From Nageia nagi (lineage: Eukaryota; Pinophyta): 64,000 nt of DNA. The stretch is taken from assembly GCA_050084985.1 (NCBI GenBank), contig JBITNC010000001.1, positions 136,028,001-136,092,000 of the forward strand, written 5' to 3'. The notes under the pieces are model-generated. The model had not been told where the DNA came from. It searched no databases and was given only the letters and a program-made list of their open reading frames with translations. The position numbers and the translations under genes are program-made. Shown in pieces: positions 49,471 to 60,300 of the stretch. Within the stretch, counting starts at the first letter, position 1. Every line of letters starts with the position of its first letter.

Positions 49471-50379
49471 TATTCATTTTTTTTGCTCAATCAAAGTGTG
49501 TTGAATGTGTTTAAAACATTTCATTTTTTGTAATTATGAACAAGTTGAGTTTAGTTTTTTACTTAATGTGTTTGAAAAATAAGGTGAGCACACAATTCAT
49601 TTTAATATTTTCTTACAAAGATAATGCATGCAACAAGTTTGATTGTAAATGAATATAGATAAAAATGAAATTCAATCCAAATTTATGTAGTATTAAACAA
49701 ATGTCATCAAACCTCTAAGAAATCTTATTTAAGAAAAATAGATAATTCTCATACGAGCATGGTACTAAAAGACCAATTGAAACCATATCAAACTTATAGC
49801 CATTTTTTTCCTAATAACGGTATGAAAACCATTATGTAACTAGTCTAATAGATTTAAAACATCATAAGAATCAATGAATACTATTGGTTTATATTCTATC
49901 CTAGGAAATGTATGTTGTTAGTGATGTAAAATAGATTGAGAAGGTATGCCACTAGTAGTATGAGAATCAATAAAACAAATGGTACAATGTGCAATAGTGC
50001 AAGCGTACTTTTCCAAAAGGAAGAAAAAGTAATGAATAAATGCATACAATTAACAAAAATTCACAATGGTTGAGAAAATAAACAACCTAACTAATATACA
50101 CTATAGGTGCAATTTTGAAATTTTAACCAATAACTTTGCATACTTTGAGGGTTTTATGACCAAGACACAGTTTTTAGAGGTAGGAATGAAGAGATGCATC
50201 TTTACTTTAGCTTTTTCCATGTCATTGGGTGGTATATGAATAGTGGTGTACATTGTTAGTGGTATCTATTTCCATTCCTTATATTCTACATTTTGGTTTT
50301 TCCTTTTTGCACCTATTTTTGTTAGAAAAATAATATGTCAAACAATTTGAAGTACTTATCATGCCTATGTAGCCTCTTG
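49469..50379. other. Non-coding interval in E between gag and the PMD ORF
   Basis: About 0.9 kb with no coding signal on either strand. This is where pol would start in an autonomous relative; I see no trace of RT or integrase motifs. Confidence 0.55.
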
Positions 50380-51480
50380 GTTGTGAAAGAGGTAAAGGAT
50401 TTGTGAACACCCCAAGCTATTCATTATATTGATGTATAGGTGCATCTTCATCCTTAAAAATGTCAATATGATCATCTAGTTTAATAGCCTTCTTATCAAT
50501 GAAGTCCTAAATAATGTGTCTCAAAGTCCTACAATTTCTTGTTAGATGTCCAAGTACCATTAGGAAACTTAGGTTCAACAATGGGTGGAAGATCAACAAG
50601 ATCTTCTTTGATTAAAACATTGAGAATATTATCAACAGTATTAGTTAATAGTGTAAACTTTCTTTCAAGTTTAGGATTAGCTTTATGCTTATGATCAACA
50701 TTATTCACCTCAAGTTTTTTATTAGTGTCAAGATTACTTACCTTTTTATCATATGTTGGAGGTTTGTGACTACGCATACCATAGAATTTTTTAATACAAG
50801 CCTATTTTTAACAACACATCCATCATTTCACCCAATTTCATATCACAATTAGAGATAACCAAAATTTTATACACAGGTAACAAAGCTTTTGCAAATGTAT
50901 CTTTCAAATCTTGCTTAGGCATAGTAATTTGGTTGGTAGTATGTTTCCATATTTTCACAAAATCATGGATAGATTGATTAGGCAATTACTTAATTTTGTA
51001 TAAATATTTGAAATGAAAATTTTCAATAATTTTATATTTGAAATACTATAAAAATTAAAAACCAAATCCTCATACCTATCAATACTCTTTTTAGGATGAA
51101 GAAAATACCATTTCAATGCATCATCTTTCAAACTATGTGAGAACAATTTAGCAAGAAGATCTCTATCATGCTTATATTCCATAGCTTCTTCTTGAAACTT
51201 TCTAACATACATTTTAGGATCTTGTAAACCATCAAACTCTATAATTTAATACTCTTTTTCACAATAAGATTTTTAGAAAGAATTCTATTTGTTAAAGATA
51301 TTTTTAAACAAAATAATAAAGCATCATCTCCTTCATGAAGCAATTCATTTTCTAATTTTTTTATTCATTCCTCAACTGAATCAATAATAGGAGATGCTTA
51401 GTTAGGAATATTAATTATTGGGGATGGAGGAGAGGTTTGAGGTGGAAAATTTTCACCTATAAGTTCATTCTCTTTGAGTA
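50380..51480 (-). pseudogene. gag: Element E gag
   Basis: The capsid core (51212-50955) reads MYVRKFQEEAMEYKHDRDLL, AKLFSHSLKDDALKWYF and KSIDRYEDLVFNF, the gypsy gag domain with its Trp-Tyr. The next piece (50985-50791) has SIHDFVKIWKHTTNQI. A third piece (50777-50529) is Lys/Asn-rich linker ending LPPIVEPKFPNGTW. A frameshift then gives GHLTRNCRTLRHIIQDFIDK, the Tat-type knuckle end, near 50500. Gag therefore runs nearly full length and stops where protease would start. A handful of stops and frameshifts are present. Confidence 0.82.
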
Positions 51481-51935
51481 AAGAAAAGGTACAATTTTAT
51501 TTATTCTTTCATGTTCTAGTTTATCAAGCAATTTCATTAAAAACTCTAATTGTTTTGTATAAGGTTCCAAATTAAAGGGGATAGTATCCTAAATATTCTA
51601 AAGAAAGTCAACTTTAATATAATGTTCATCCAAGTACCAATCATAATTTTTCTTATAAGCATAATTAATAACATTTACAATTTGTATTTGAAGCTAAACA
51701 TCATGATCATCATCTTGTATAATATCCTTACCTTTAGAAAGCTTACCTCTTTTGAAATGGTCAGGTTTTAGGATTAGGTGATCATGATCATCATCAAAAT
51801 CATCTATACTAGTATCTTAAACAAATACTTCACTTGGAGGTTATGTATTCACCTCAAGAGGAGCTTCTATCTTAACCCCATCTACACTTTTGATGATGTG
51901 TTCATAGGAAGGTATGTTGTTGGTGGTATGTTCAT

Positions 51936-51948
51936 GTTGGGTTCACCA
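51936..51948 (-). other. Element E primer-binding site
   Basis: The minus strand is TGGTGAACCCAAC, 3 nt inside the LTR. The TGGTGAACC core is the same as in D. Confidence 0.7.
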
Positions 51949-51951
51949 AAA

Positions 51952-52691
51952 TGTAGACCTGAAAATATGTAATTAATAAATAAATGGTCTATGAATACAA
52001 TGATAAGAAGCTCTATATCATATTACAACAAATATACATGAAACATATAAACCTGATAAAAGTGAGATAAGTAGCCAATGTGTGTACAATCCTCAAGAGT
52101 AGAATAGCTATGAATATTTAGAGGATTGCAATTAGATTTTAGATGAATTTGCAACAAATATTCTCTAAAATAGCATCACAATTCCTTATCCAAAATCTAT
52201 ACCTCCTAATCTAGAAGCTAGACATCAATGACTACATAGAAGTGGCACATCGTTAGCTACATAGAAGTGGCATGTCATTGATAGGGTTGGATTTGCAATT
52301 TTGTGTAGCATATAAGAGAGAGATAATAGAGATTAGATATTATAACAAATTCTCAATATAGGTGGCATCAAGAGATATCATAAGTTTAATGTTTGGTAGA
52401 ACCACCTATCATAGAGATTTGATAGGGATGTCAACTTTCACTTCCCATATTTATAACTTGTAAGGAACAAATATAGAGTGAAAGCTAACATATAGAAATA
52501 ACAATAATCTTTTCTATATTCAAGATAATTTAAAATATAAACCATGTTAAATGATATTGCACTGGCCCTAGCACATGGCATTGTATTGTAATAATAATTT
52601 ATCTTGATTTATGTATTATTACCATTTAATAATTTAATAAGTTTAAATATGATTTATTAAATAAATAATAAATCATTTTTATGCATCTACA
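51952..52691 (-). repeat. Element E 5' LTR
   Basis: Begins TGTAGACC, 3 nt after the PBS, and ends gcatctaca before the second target copy. It is close to the other copy over its full length, though one short segment around 52230-52280 (a catagaagtggca unit) is duplicated only here. Confidence 0.93.
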
Positions 52692-53281
52692 CCTGTACTT
52701 CATCTATCATAATGAATGGAAGAGATATTTGACCAACAATGAGCTTCTCTAAAATATGGAGCCACCAATCCAATCTCAACCCAATAAATATGCTAGGATC
52801 CAAACAATATTGCTTGGATACTATTCTAATTCACCTTACCCTTTTGTTTGATATCATCATCACACCTTTGATACTTAGAATATTACACACAAATAACTTA
52901 GGAAGACTGTAGGAATTCAAATATCATTGTAAAATAAAATCTAGATATTATAGGTAGGATTGTGAAACATCGATCAAAATGATACAATTATATTACCACC
53001 TATGAAGGATTCTAGATCATGTCATTATTTCTATGCATAACCCTTCCATATTTATAGATAAAAGGTCTAATGCCAAGGCTCCTCCTTGTGCTTATGATGC
53101 ACATGAACCAAGACTCCTTCTTGGACTTATCTACGAATCGACTTGTTATCATAATAGAATTTATTTAATTAAATAAATAGATTATTTGAAATACCTAATA
53201 GAATTTAAATAAGTTTATGATGATAATAGAATTTATTTATTAAATAGATAAATTATTTTAAATACCTAAAAGGGTATTTTA
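52692..53281 (-). repeat. Element D 5' LTR, second part, truncated
   Basis: Resumes at cctgtacttcat (the second target copy of E) and matches 36548-37165. At aagggtatttta it ends abruptly; the last 30 or so LTR bases are replaced by CACTACTAAATG. Confidence 0.82.
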
Positions 53282-53293
53282 CACTACTAAATG
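53282..53293. repeat. Presumed left terminal inverted repeat of F
   Basis: CACTACTAAATG; the CACTA start at the LTR breakpoint is the evidence. Confidence 0.6.
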
Positions 53294-53659
53294 TACCCTA
53301 ATTTGGATCTTTTTTGTGTTAGATCCCTTTGTATTTTTTTCTCCTTTTTTGACATAAATTTCAATGCAAATAACATACCTAAAGTTGAATCTTTTTTTCC
53401 ATCCTTTTTAAATTATTTTTGGCATCAGATATTTAAATCTTTTATGCCACTTTTTACATCTTTTATTTGCATCAAAAGGTGTCAATTTTTACATCAAAAA
53501 TCTGGAGGTGTCCTTTTTTGCACTAATTTTTAAACATTTTACCCCCTTTGTACTTGGTGTTACATCATTTTTTGAGTCCAAAATTGCATCAATTTTATTT
53601 GAAAATTATAAAAAAAAATTAATTTTTAATATTTAATATAATTTTTTTCATTTCCTTTA

Positions 53660-53950
53660 ATATGCTAATTGTATGTCAAAATAATATGTTAATCATATGC
53701 TTAAATAATACACCAATTGTATGATAAAATTATATGTAAATTGTATGCCAAAATAATACAGATTTGTACTCCAAAATAATATGTATATCATATGCTAAAA
53801 TAATATGCAATTCATACACCAAAATAATACATTAATCATACACCAATCATAAGCCAAAATAATATACCAATCATATGTCATAATAATACATCAATCATAT
53901 GCCATAATAATATGCCAATCATACACCAAAATAATAAGCTAATAATATAT
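53660..53950. repeat. About 24-bp tandem repeat, subterminal in F
   Basis: About a dozen diverged units of atgccaaaataatacaccaa followed by tcat. Short repeated subterminal motifs are a known feature of CACTA elements, where transposase-related proteins bind. Confidence 0.75.
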
Positions 53951-54179
53951 GTAAAAATATGAAAAAAATGGGCCAAAATACTATTAAATTTATATGTGAA
54001 AATATTTGTTGATAAAATAATGATAACAATGACATCAAAATATGTCAAAATTATATATATAAATGTTTGAATACACCAAAATTGTATACATAAAAATACA
54101 TCAAAATGATATACACATCTATGTCAATACATCCACATGATATATCAAAAATGATACAATAGTATTATTTGCATCATGA

Positions 54180-54579
54180 GTACAATATTATAGTACTACT
54201 ATTCTTCAATATTATCCTCATTGCTAGATCCAAATTCACTACCTAAATACTCACTACCATGACCTAACTAATCACAACCTAACTCACTACCTAAGCCACT
54301 ATGATAACTACACCTTAGCTTGCTAGGATGTGTTAGTTGATCATCATCAAAAAAAATCCTTGAATATCATGTCCTAGGTAGATGATTAATCACCCTCCTC
54401 TAATGCATATCCCTCCTATGATGCACCCCAATGGCCCTATGATGAACCCAGCTACCATGCACCTCCCTGCCACGCAACCCTCTATGATCCTACCCATGTG
54501 ATATAGTACCCACCTGCATATAATAAGAAAATAAATATTAGTGCATGTGCAATCACACTTTCAAAATATATGCATCACC
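54180..54579. other. Interval in F with a short ctaac/actacc-rich stretch
   Basis: Repeated cactaccta/aacctaact words at 54235-54310, then weakly coding-like minus-strand sequence. No gene called. Confidence 0.35.
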
Positions 54580-56050
54580 TACAAGAAATTCATGAGATTC
54601 CTTTATTAATTAAAATAATTGAAATTACTTACACTAGCATTCATCATGTCCCTCAAGGCATGGTAACCATATGTGATGCCATATTGGCATTCATTGTTAT
54701 CAGGAAATCAATTTAAATCTCTCAACTACAAAAATAAATTAATTATTACTATATTAAAAACCATTTATCTATTCATTTTTAAAAATTACATATCATTGAA
54801 AATCACTTCATGCAGTAAATATACTTACAAATTGGATATCCACATACTTCACCACTCCACTTGTGGCATCTCCAAGCCTTTCACTTTCCTTTTATCTACC
54901 TTAGTTACTTTCTTTAATAGCATCTTTCAAACCTTTTTATCAAATAATTAATTAGTATTATGTTAAAAAAAATTAATTAATTAGGTTCAAATATTAAATA
55001 TCAATGATAATATTCCATATCTTCTTATGGATGTCAACTAGTTTTTGTACTAAGGTTCTTTGTTTAGGGGAAAGTCTCATCACTTTTCATTTGAAAATAT
55101 CTCTAACCCTTTTTATATTCAATCCTACATGTTGAAGCACTTTATTGTTGCTCCGCCCTTCACCAAATTCATGTTTCAAGTTTGTTATTATTCTCTTTTT
55201 TGCTACAAAAACACAAATTAGTTTTAGTCTCTTGAAATATTAAATGAATGAAAGCAAAATATACATACCAAAAAATGATGCAAAAAATGAAAGCAAATAC
55301 ATACCAAAATCATCTTGTTTCTTCCATGGCTTGTTAAGGGTTTCTGTAAATTTTACTACTACAACATTCTTGAGAGATTTATAAAATAGTGAACTTGAAA
55401 AATAGTTGAAATCATATGAGTAAATCAATATAATTCTAATAAATATGTAAATTTATATATTTCAAACATAAACTATTAACATTTTCATCTTTCAAGACCT
55501 CTCCATTCAGCCTCATATAAATTTGAATATTTCTAGAGTTTTGAGTTGTCATCAACATAGATTGTTGATTCACTAACTTTGCATATACATATATTGCATG
55601 GTTCACATCAAAAATATGCTTCAAAAAATAAATTAGAATAATTTTTTATTACTTATTAATAAATTAACTAATTATAAATAATTACTTGAAGGAGCGATGC
55701 CATGTCTCTACAGTGTGGTAACACCACTTGCTCCTCTAGCCTAGTCACCTCTAATCATTGACATCAACTCATCTTGGCTAAACATACATTTAGAAAATTT
55801 GACAATCCCCTTTAACTTATTTCTTTGTTAAATAAATTAAATAAATAAGTGATTACATTTCCTACTTAATTAAATATATATAGTATAATTGAAAACTACA
55901 TTGATATTACATAATACATATGGATACTTACAAGTGTTTTTTTTTTTGCAAGTTCATCTTCTCTTTTTTTGCGACTGTTTCTTTTGATTTCTTTCTCAAA
56001 TTATCTTTATCTTTGTCACCCTTCTTTATACACCCTATATGTGGTCAATT
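54580..56050 (-). pseudogene. Unassigned multi-exon gene remnant in F, minus strand
   Basis: Coding-like pieces occur in order on the minus strand: a Lys-rich KKGDKDKDNLRKKSKETVAK (about 56010-55940), DELMSMIRGD (about 55760), VNHAIYVYAKLVNQQSMLMT (55600-55550), NVVVVKFTETLNKPWKKQDD (55360-55305), then HEFGEGRSNNKVLQHVGLNI and LSPKQRTLVQKLVDIHKK (55190-55030). Between DDF and AKKRIITNLK a GTATGT...TTTTTGTAG intron (about 55198-55306) joins the frame cleanly. I do not recognise the family. It may be the second CACTA gene (TNPA-like or transposase_24-like) or captured host sequence. Stops are present. Confidence 0.4.
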
Positions 56051-56127
56051 TTATCACTAGAAGAAAGTAAAAAAAAGTTTAGTAGTGATGTTAATATTAT
56101 AGAATGAACAACACATATCTATAAATT

Positions 56128-56245
56128 TGCATTCTACTATACTTTATCAAACCAATGAAGTATACAATACCAAATATGAGAAATTAATACCCTTATATGA
56201 TCAAGATGCTTCTTGATCATTTCATTAATGCATATTAAATATAAA
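56128..56245. repeat. Direct repeat flanking the PPR fragment, left copy
   Basis: tgcattctactata...aagtatacaataccaaa...gagaaattaa aligns with 56683-56810. Confidence 0.65.
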
Positions 56246-56525
56246 ATATTTCAATAAATTGTAATAGCTATGAAATTTCAACAAGAAAACATTTGAATAG
56301 AAAACATTACAAAGAGTAAAACATATGAAAGTTCAACAACAAAAAATAGGAAGTAGATGATCAATTGAAAAATGTTATTTTGATTCAAGAAGAAAATAAT
56401 ATAGAGTATATTTCTAGGCTCCAAAAAAAAAAATATTGTTTCTACAAATTTATCCCATATTCCTGCAAATAGTTTATTTAAAAAAAGAATAACTTTTACT
56501 TAACTTTGAGCAATCCAACACCATC

Positions 56526-56687
56526 TCATACAAGAAAATTATTTACCCTTTTGTCAACTTCAATCCAACTACATCTAGTTTTCTTCTTGATTCCACTATC
56601 CTTCATCAATTTTCTTACTCTTTGAACATCATCCCAAGTGCCCACTTCAACATAAATATTTTAAAGAAGAACATAACATGTAGCATT
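56526..56687 (-). pseudogene. PPR protein C-terminal fragment (PLS class, E motif)
   Basis: A minus-strand frame gives NATCYVLL, a stop in place of Ser, NIYVEVGTWDDVQRVRKLMK, DSGIKKKTRCSWIEVDKRVN and NFLV, then TGA at 56526. This is the end of the last PPR and the E motif of plant PLS-class pentatricopeptide proteins, which act in organelle RNA editing and processing. Only about 54 codons remain; neither the rest of the gene nor a DYW domain is nearby. It lies inside the presumed CACTA element, so it looks like a captured host fragment. Confidence 0.75.
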
Positions 56688-56810
56688 CTACTATAATTCA
56701 CCAAACTAAATAAGTATACAATACCAAAGGATGAGAAATTAAAACCCTACAAATATATAGTAAAGATGATTCTCAATCATTTCAATGCATATCACATAGA
56801 AAACATTCCA
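56683..56810. repeat. Direct repeat flanking the PPR fragment, right copy
   Basis: Aligns with 56128-56245; the PPR fragment lies between the copies and overlaps the start of this one. Confidence 0.65.
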
Positions 56811-58654
56811 AGAAATTGTAACAAATATACAAATGCCATGATTAATGCAACTTCTAACAACAACAATGACATTATAAAGGTACACTAACAATGATATTCA
56901 CTTATTAAATTTTTGGGCTAGGATTTTTTTGTTCCAACTATGATCTATTATGGTAAAATCCTAAAAATTAATTGTAGAAAGTTCAAGGATTCCTTCAAAA
57001 ACCCTTCTTTAACTATAATAGAAATAAACAATAGTATTCAATACTTCAAAATTTAAAAGAGCACTTCATTTTCACTATATTAAACATAGGATAAAGGAAA
57101 ACACTTTTATGTATTTTTGTTTTGTGGGATTGTTGGTTGAAGTATCACTAGTTATTAAAGATAAGCATTTCAATGTTCAAGGAAGTAAGTAGAAAGTTGA
57201 TATTTTTTATATTTCCTATTCTCATCAATATTTTAATATTTTGATATTTCCTATTCTCATCAAAATTAGAGATAACATAATTTACTTAATAATGTCAAAA
57301 TACATTACAAACTATGATGTTAATTAGCCCAATTATTGATATGCATGTAACTATGATGTTAGCCCAATTATCCTTAAGTGTATGTTGCTATATATAAGGG
57401 ATCATGATAGACTAGTATAACCAAAGCTAATTTTGTATTCATATCCTTAGTAGTGTTGTGAAAGGATAAGATAAATATCAAGCTACTTTGATGTCTAAGG
57501 TATTGGCTAGATATTATGAGATCTATTTATCCCAAATATTTAAATGTGACCTATTTAACTATAACATGCAATCTTTTGTGAAAGCAATAAAAGACCTTTT
57601 GGCATTAAAAGTTGGTAAATAAATTAATAAGGTAGAAAAATCATACAAGAATTATGACAATAGAAGTATTATAATGACATCATTTACTAAATATACTAAA
57701 TTTAGTAAAAAATTATACTAAATTTACTAAATCTAAATTTACTAAATTAATTCCAAATTTACTAAATTTTTTTTATATAATTTAGTATATGAAGTAAGTT
57801 TTGTGCAATTCTTAGTTTAAGAAGCAACTTTTTGGAGCATAAGAAGAGTTTTATAAATTGGTAGCAAAAACAAGTTTTTGGAGAATAAGGAAGAGTTATT
57901 AAGTTAAGAATTTGATATTTATGTCCTTGTTTTAACCAAAATTTCATTTTATGGTGTGATGTAAAGAATTTGTTTCAAATTATTGGTGCATTTTTTGATT
58001 TTATGGTGTATTATTGAGAAGGAATGAATTTAATTTTGATTTTTTCGGTGCATTGTTAAGAAAGAATGGATTTATTTTCAATTTTATGGTTTTTTTTTAC
58101 AAATTCAACTAAAAATTCATGGGAATTCAAACAACCCTAGCATATGAAATTAAATTTCTATTTTAGCATGCATTGTTGATAATTTACAATCAAAATTCAT
58201 AAAGAATTCAAAAAACCCTAGTATTTGTAGTGTAAATTCATGGGGGAATTGAAACATGTAAGTAAAAACTTACATACCTTGTGACAATTAGATATAATGA
58301 AGAGGAATTTGCAATAAACTCTTTCTCGTAGCATAAAATGCAAAACCATGTGAGTAAACATGCCAAAAAAAAAAAATTTAAAAAAAAGGTTAAAATCGAT
58401 TGAAATGAGGTATAAATTGAGTTGATTCAAGTGAAATAAGCTAGAAGGCCACTTATGTGATGCTTTCCCATTGGAAACTCAAATTTGTATCCACTATGAC
58501 CAAGAAATGGCTCTAAGGAAAGTGAAAGATGGCCCTACTTTTTTATTTGTTTAATTATTAGTATTATCCAATGTAAAAAGGGACGTAAATTTGCATCTCT
58601 TTTTGCATCCCTTTTTGCATCTAAAAATGCCTATTTCAAAAAAAAAAAAAGTTA
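56811..58654. other. Interval in F without recognised gene
   Basis: AT-rich; contains tactaaattta repeats (57680-57770), T-rich runs, and ttttttgcatcc-type words near 58580-58620 resembling those just inside the left end (53440-53530). No motif-bearing frame. Confidence 0.4.
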
Positions 58655-59130
58655 AAATCATTATCATTTGGGTTAGCAATAAGGGTTTTGGTTAGCAATT
58701 AGGAATTAGGTTAGGTTTAGATTAAGGTTAGGGTACTTAGTGTTAGGGTTAGGGTTGGTAGTTAGGGTACTTAGTGGTTAGGGTTACGATTAGTAGTTAG
58801 GGTACTTCATGTTTAGGGTTAGGATTAGGGTTAGTGGTTAGGATTATTATTTAGGGTTAGTGATTAGGGTTAGGGTTAGGGTTAGTGGTTAGTGTTAGGG
58901 TTAGAGTTAGGATTAGTAGTTAGGGTACTAAATGGTTAGGGCTAGTGGTTAGGGTTAGGGTTAGTGTTAACGTTAATGGTTAGGGTTAAAGGTTAGGGTT
59001 AGGGTTAGAGTTACAATTAGTAGTTAGGGTACTTAGTAATTAGTGTTAGTGTTAGGGTTAGTGTTAAGGTTAGGTTAAGCATAGCATTAGGTTAGGGTTA
59101 GGGTTAGTTCTTGTTAGGATTAGGATTAGG
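58655..59130. repeat. Degenerate telomere-like (GGTTAG)n block
   Basis: Long runs of gttagggttagggtta with interspersed tagtagttagggtacttagtg units at about 58710, 58752, 58793, 58915 and 59021, giving a loose higher-order pattern. The hexamer TTAGGG dominates; TTTAGGG, the common plant telomere unit, appears only a few times. Confidence 0.9.
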
Positions 59131-60300
59131 ATGGTTATAATCTATCAAACCTTGGCTTAAATGGGATGGTTATAATCACCTTGGAAATGGTTTTTTCACT
59201 AACCAATATTACATATAGTATTTATCCTTTATGATCATAATTTGGGGCTAACCTTTATGAGATATTTCATGGATACATAAAAATTATAAGTTCTTCAAAA
59301 AAGGAGTTCACTTTATCTATAACCTCATATATTGATAAACCAAGGAATGTCTTCATTAGGATAAAATTTGTATCAATTTAAAACTTACCAACATAAATAA
59401 CGAGCCTTTTAATGATCTAAAAGAACATTTCCCTCTTCATGAATTACAATAAAAGATGGATATTTTATTCTAAAAACCATAACGAAATGATTGGAAATGG
59501 TATCCTAACATCCCAATTCATAGTTATAAGTCTAATTTTTGTAATTGGTGGGTATCTTCCTACCTTTTTATGCTTGATAGTTAATTTTAATAATTTTTGG
59601 CTTCTCCATTCACCTAATTAAAATGAGGAGTTACTTTTTTAAAATTTATGGGCCCCCTATCAAGTGAGGCTAGATAAGACACTTTTACATGTAGCAATTT
59701 TCTCTAGGTTCCCCAAATAAGCACCTAATTGAAGCAGTTGTTTTGATTGGTGACACATTCTATTAGGATACTTCATTCCTATCCCATATATACTTCAAAT
59801 TATAGCATTTTTTTTTATTGGGGATACTCTCTTTACGTAAAAATCTATTTTTTTTTTAATTTTTTTTCAACCTAGTCCTAATAAATTTTACTATCTTGAT
59901 ATAATGAGAGTTTATTTGATATTTTGCTACAAATCTAAAAGGTAATTATGGAGGTCATTCATTTAAGGGTATATTTTAATGATAAATTGAGGGGTAGGAC
60001 CAACTAACATGATGTTTCAAACATTCCCACTATCACCATTAGCATGATCATTAAGGAGGGGGAATGGCTTCTAAATTTAGATGGGAAATTGGGCCCATGT
60101 TGCATATGATTTATGATGTGTCCTCTATTGCATAGAATGTATAATATCATTTTATATTTGTAGTTGAAAAAAAATTACTACTTTAGCAAATATAATTCTA
60201 AAAGTAAACATTTTGCTTATGTATTTTTGAGTTGGTCTATGATTGAATGATTTATTGATTATTACTATTCATGTACTAATGTCTTTTTTTCTTTAAATAG
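59131..60300. other. Interval before the SET-like gene
   Basis: About 1.2 kb, no motif-bearing frame. It ends in a good splice-acceptor context (tttctttaaatag at 60288-60300) leading into coding-like sequence, so part may be intron or 5' region. Confidence 0.4.

Larger units (their letters stand above)
44727..52691 (-). mobile_element. Element E: 8.0-kb gag-only LTR retrotransposon with antisense PMD ORF
   Basis: LTRs 44727-45456 and 51952-52691 begin TGTAGACC and end (T/C)TACA. Target copies are cctat (44722-44726) and cctgt (52692-52696), 4 of 5 bases. Read on the minus strand it has PBS, gag (51240-50380), a non-coding interval, a plus-strand PMD ORF, PPT and 3' LTR. No protease, RT, RNase H or integrase remnant is seen anywhere inside, so it is non-autonomous (TR-GAG-like). 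Confidence 0.9.
36381..53281 (-). mobile_element. Element D: Ty3/gypsy, Tat-like, interrupted by E and cut by the CACTA element
   Basis: The left LTR 36381-37196 and the right LTR 44562-44726 plus 52697-53281 align across the E insertion (atcatgaaatag, gattaacaaaa, then aacccaatga, gctaggatcc, tattaccacctat). Minus-strand order is PBS, gag, protease, RT, RNase H, second RNase H, integrase, PPT. Own length without E is about 8.9 kb. No PMD ORF is seen between integrase and PPT. All domains are broken. Confidence 0.88.

Noticed and set aside
56078-56087. TTTAGTAGTG, an exact inverted copy of the CACTACTAAA start at 53282, which would close a 2.8-kb CACTA element
   Set aside because: Matching stops after 10 bases, the flanking 3-mers differ (tta against atg), the D LTR does not resume there, and a 10-bp match is not rare in such AT-rich DNA.
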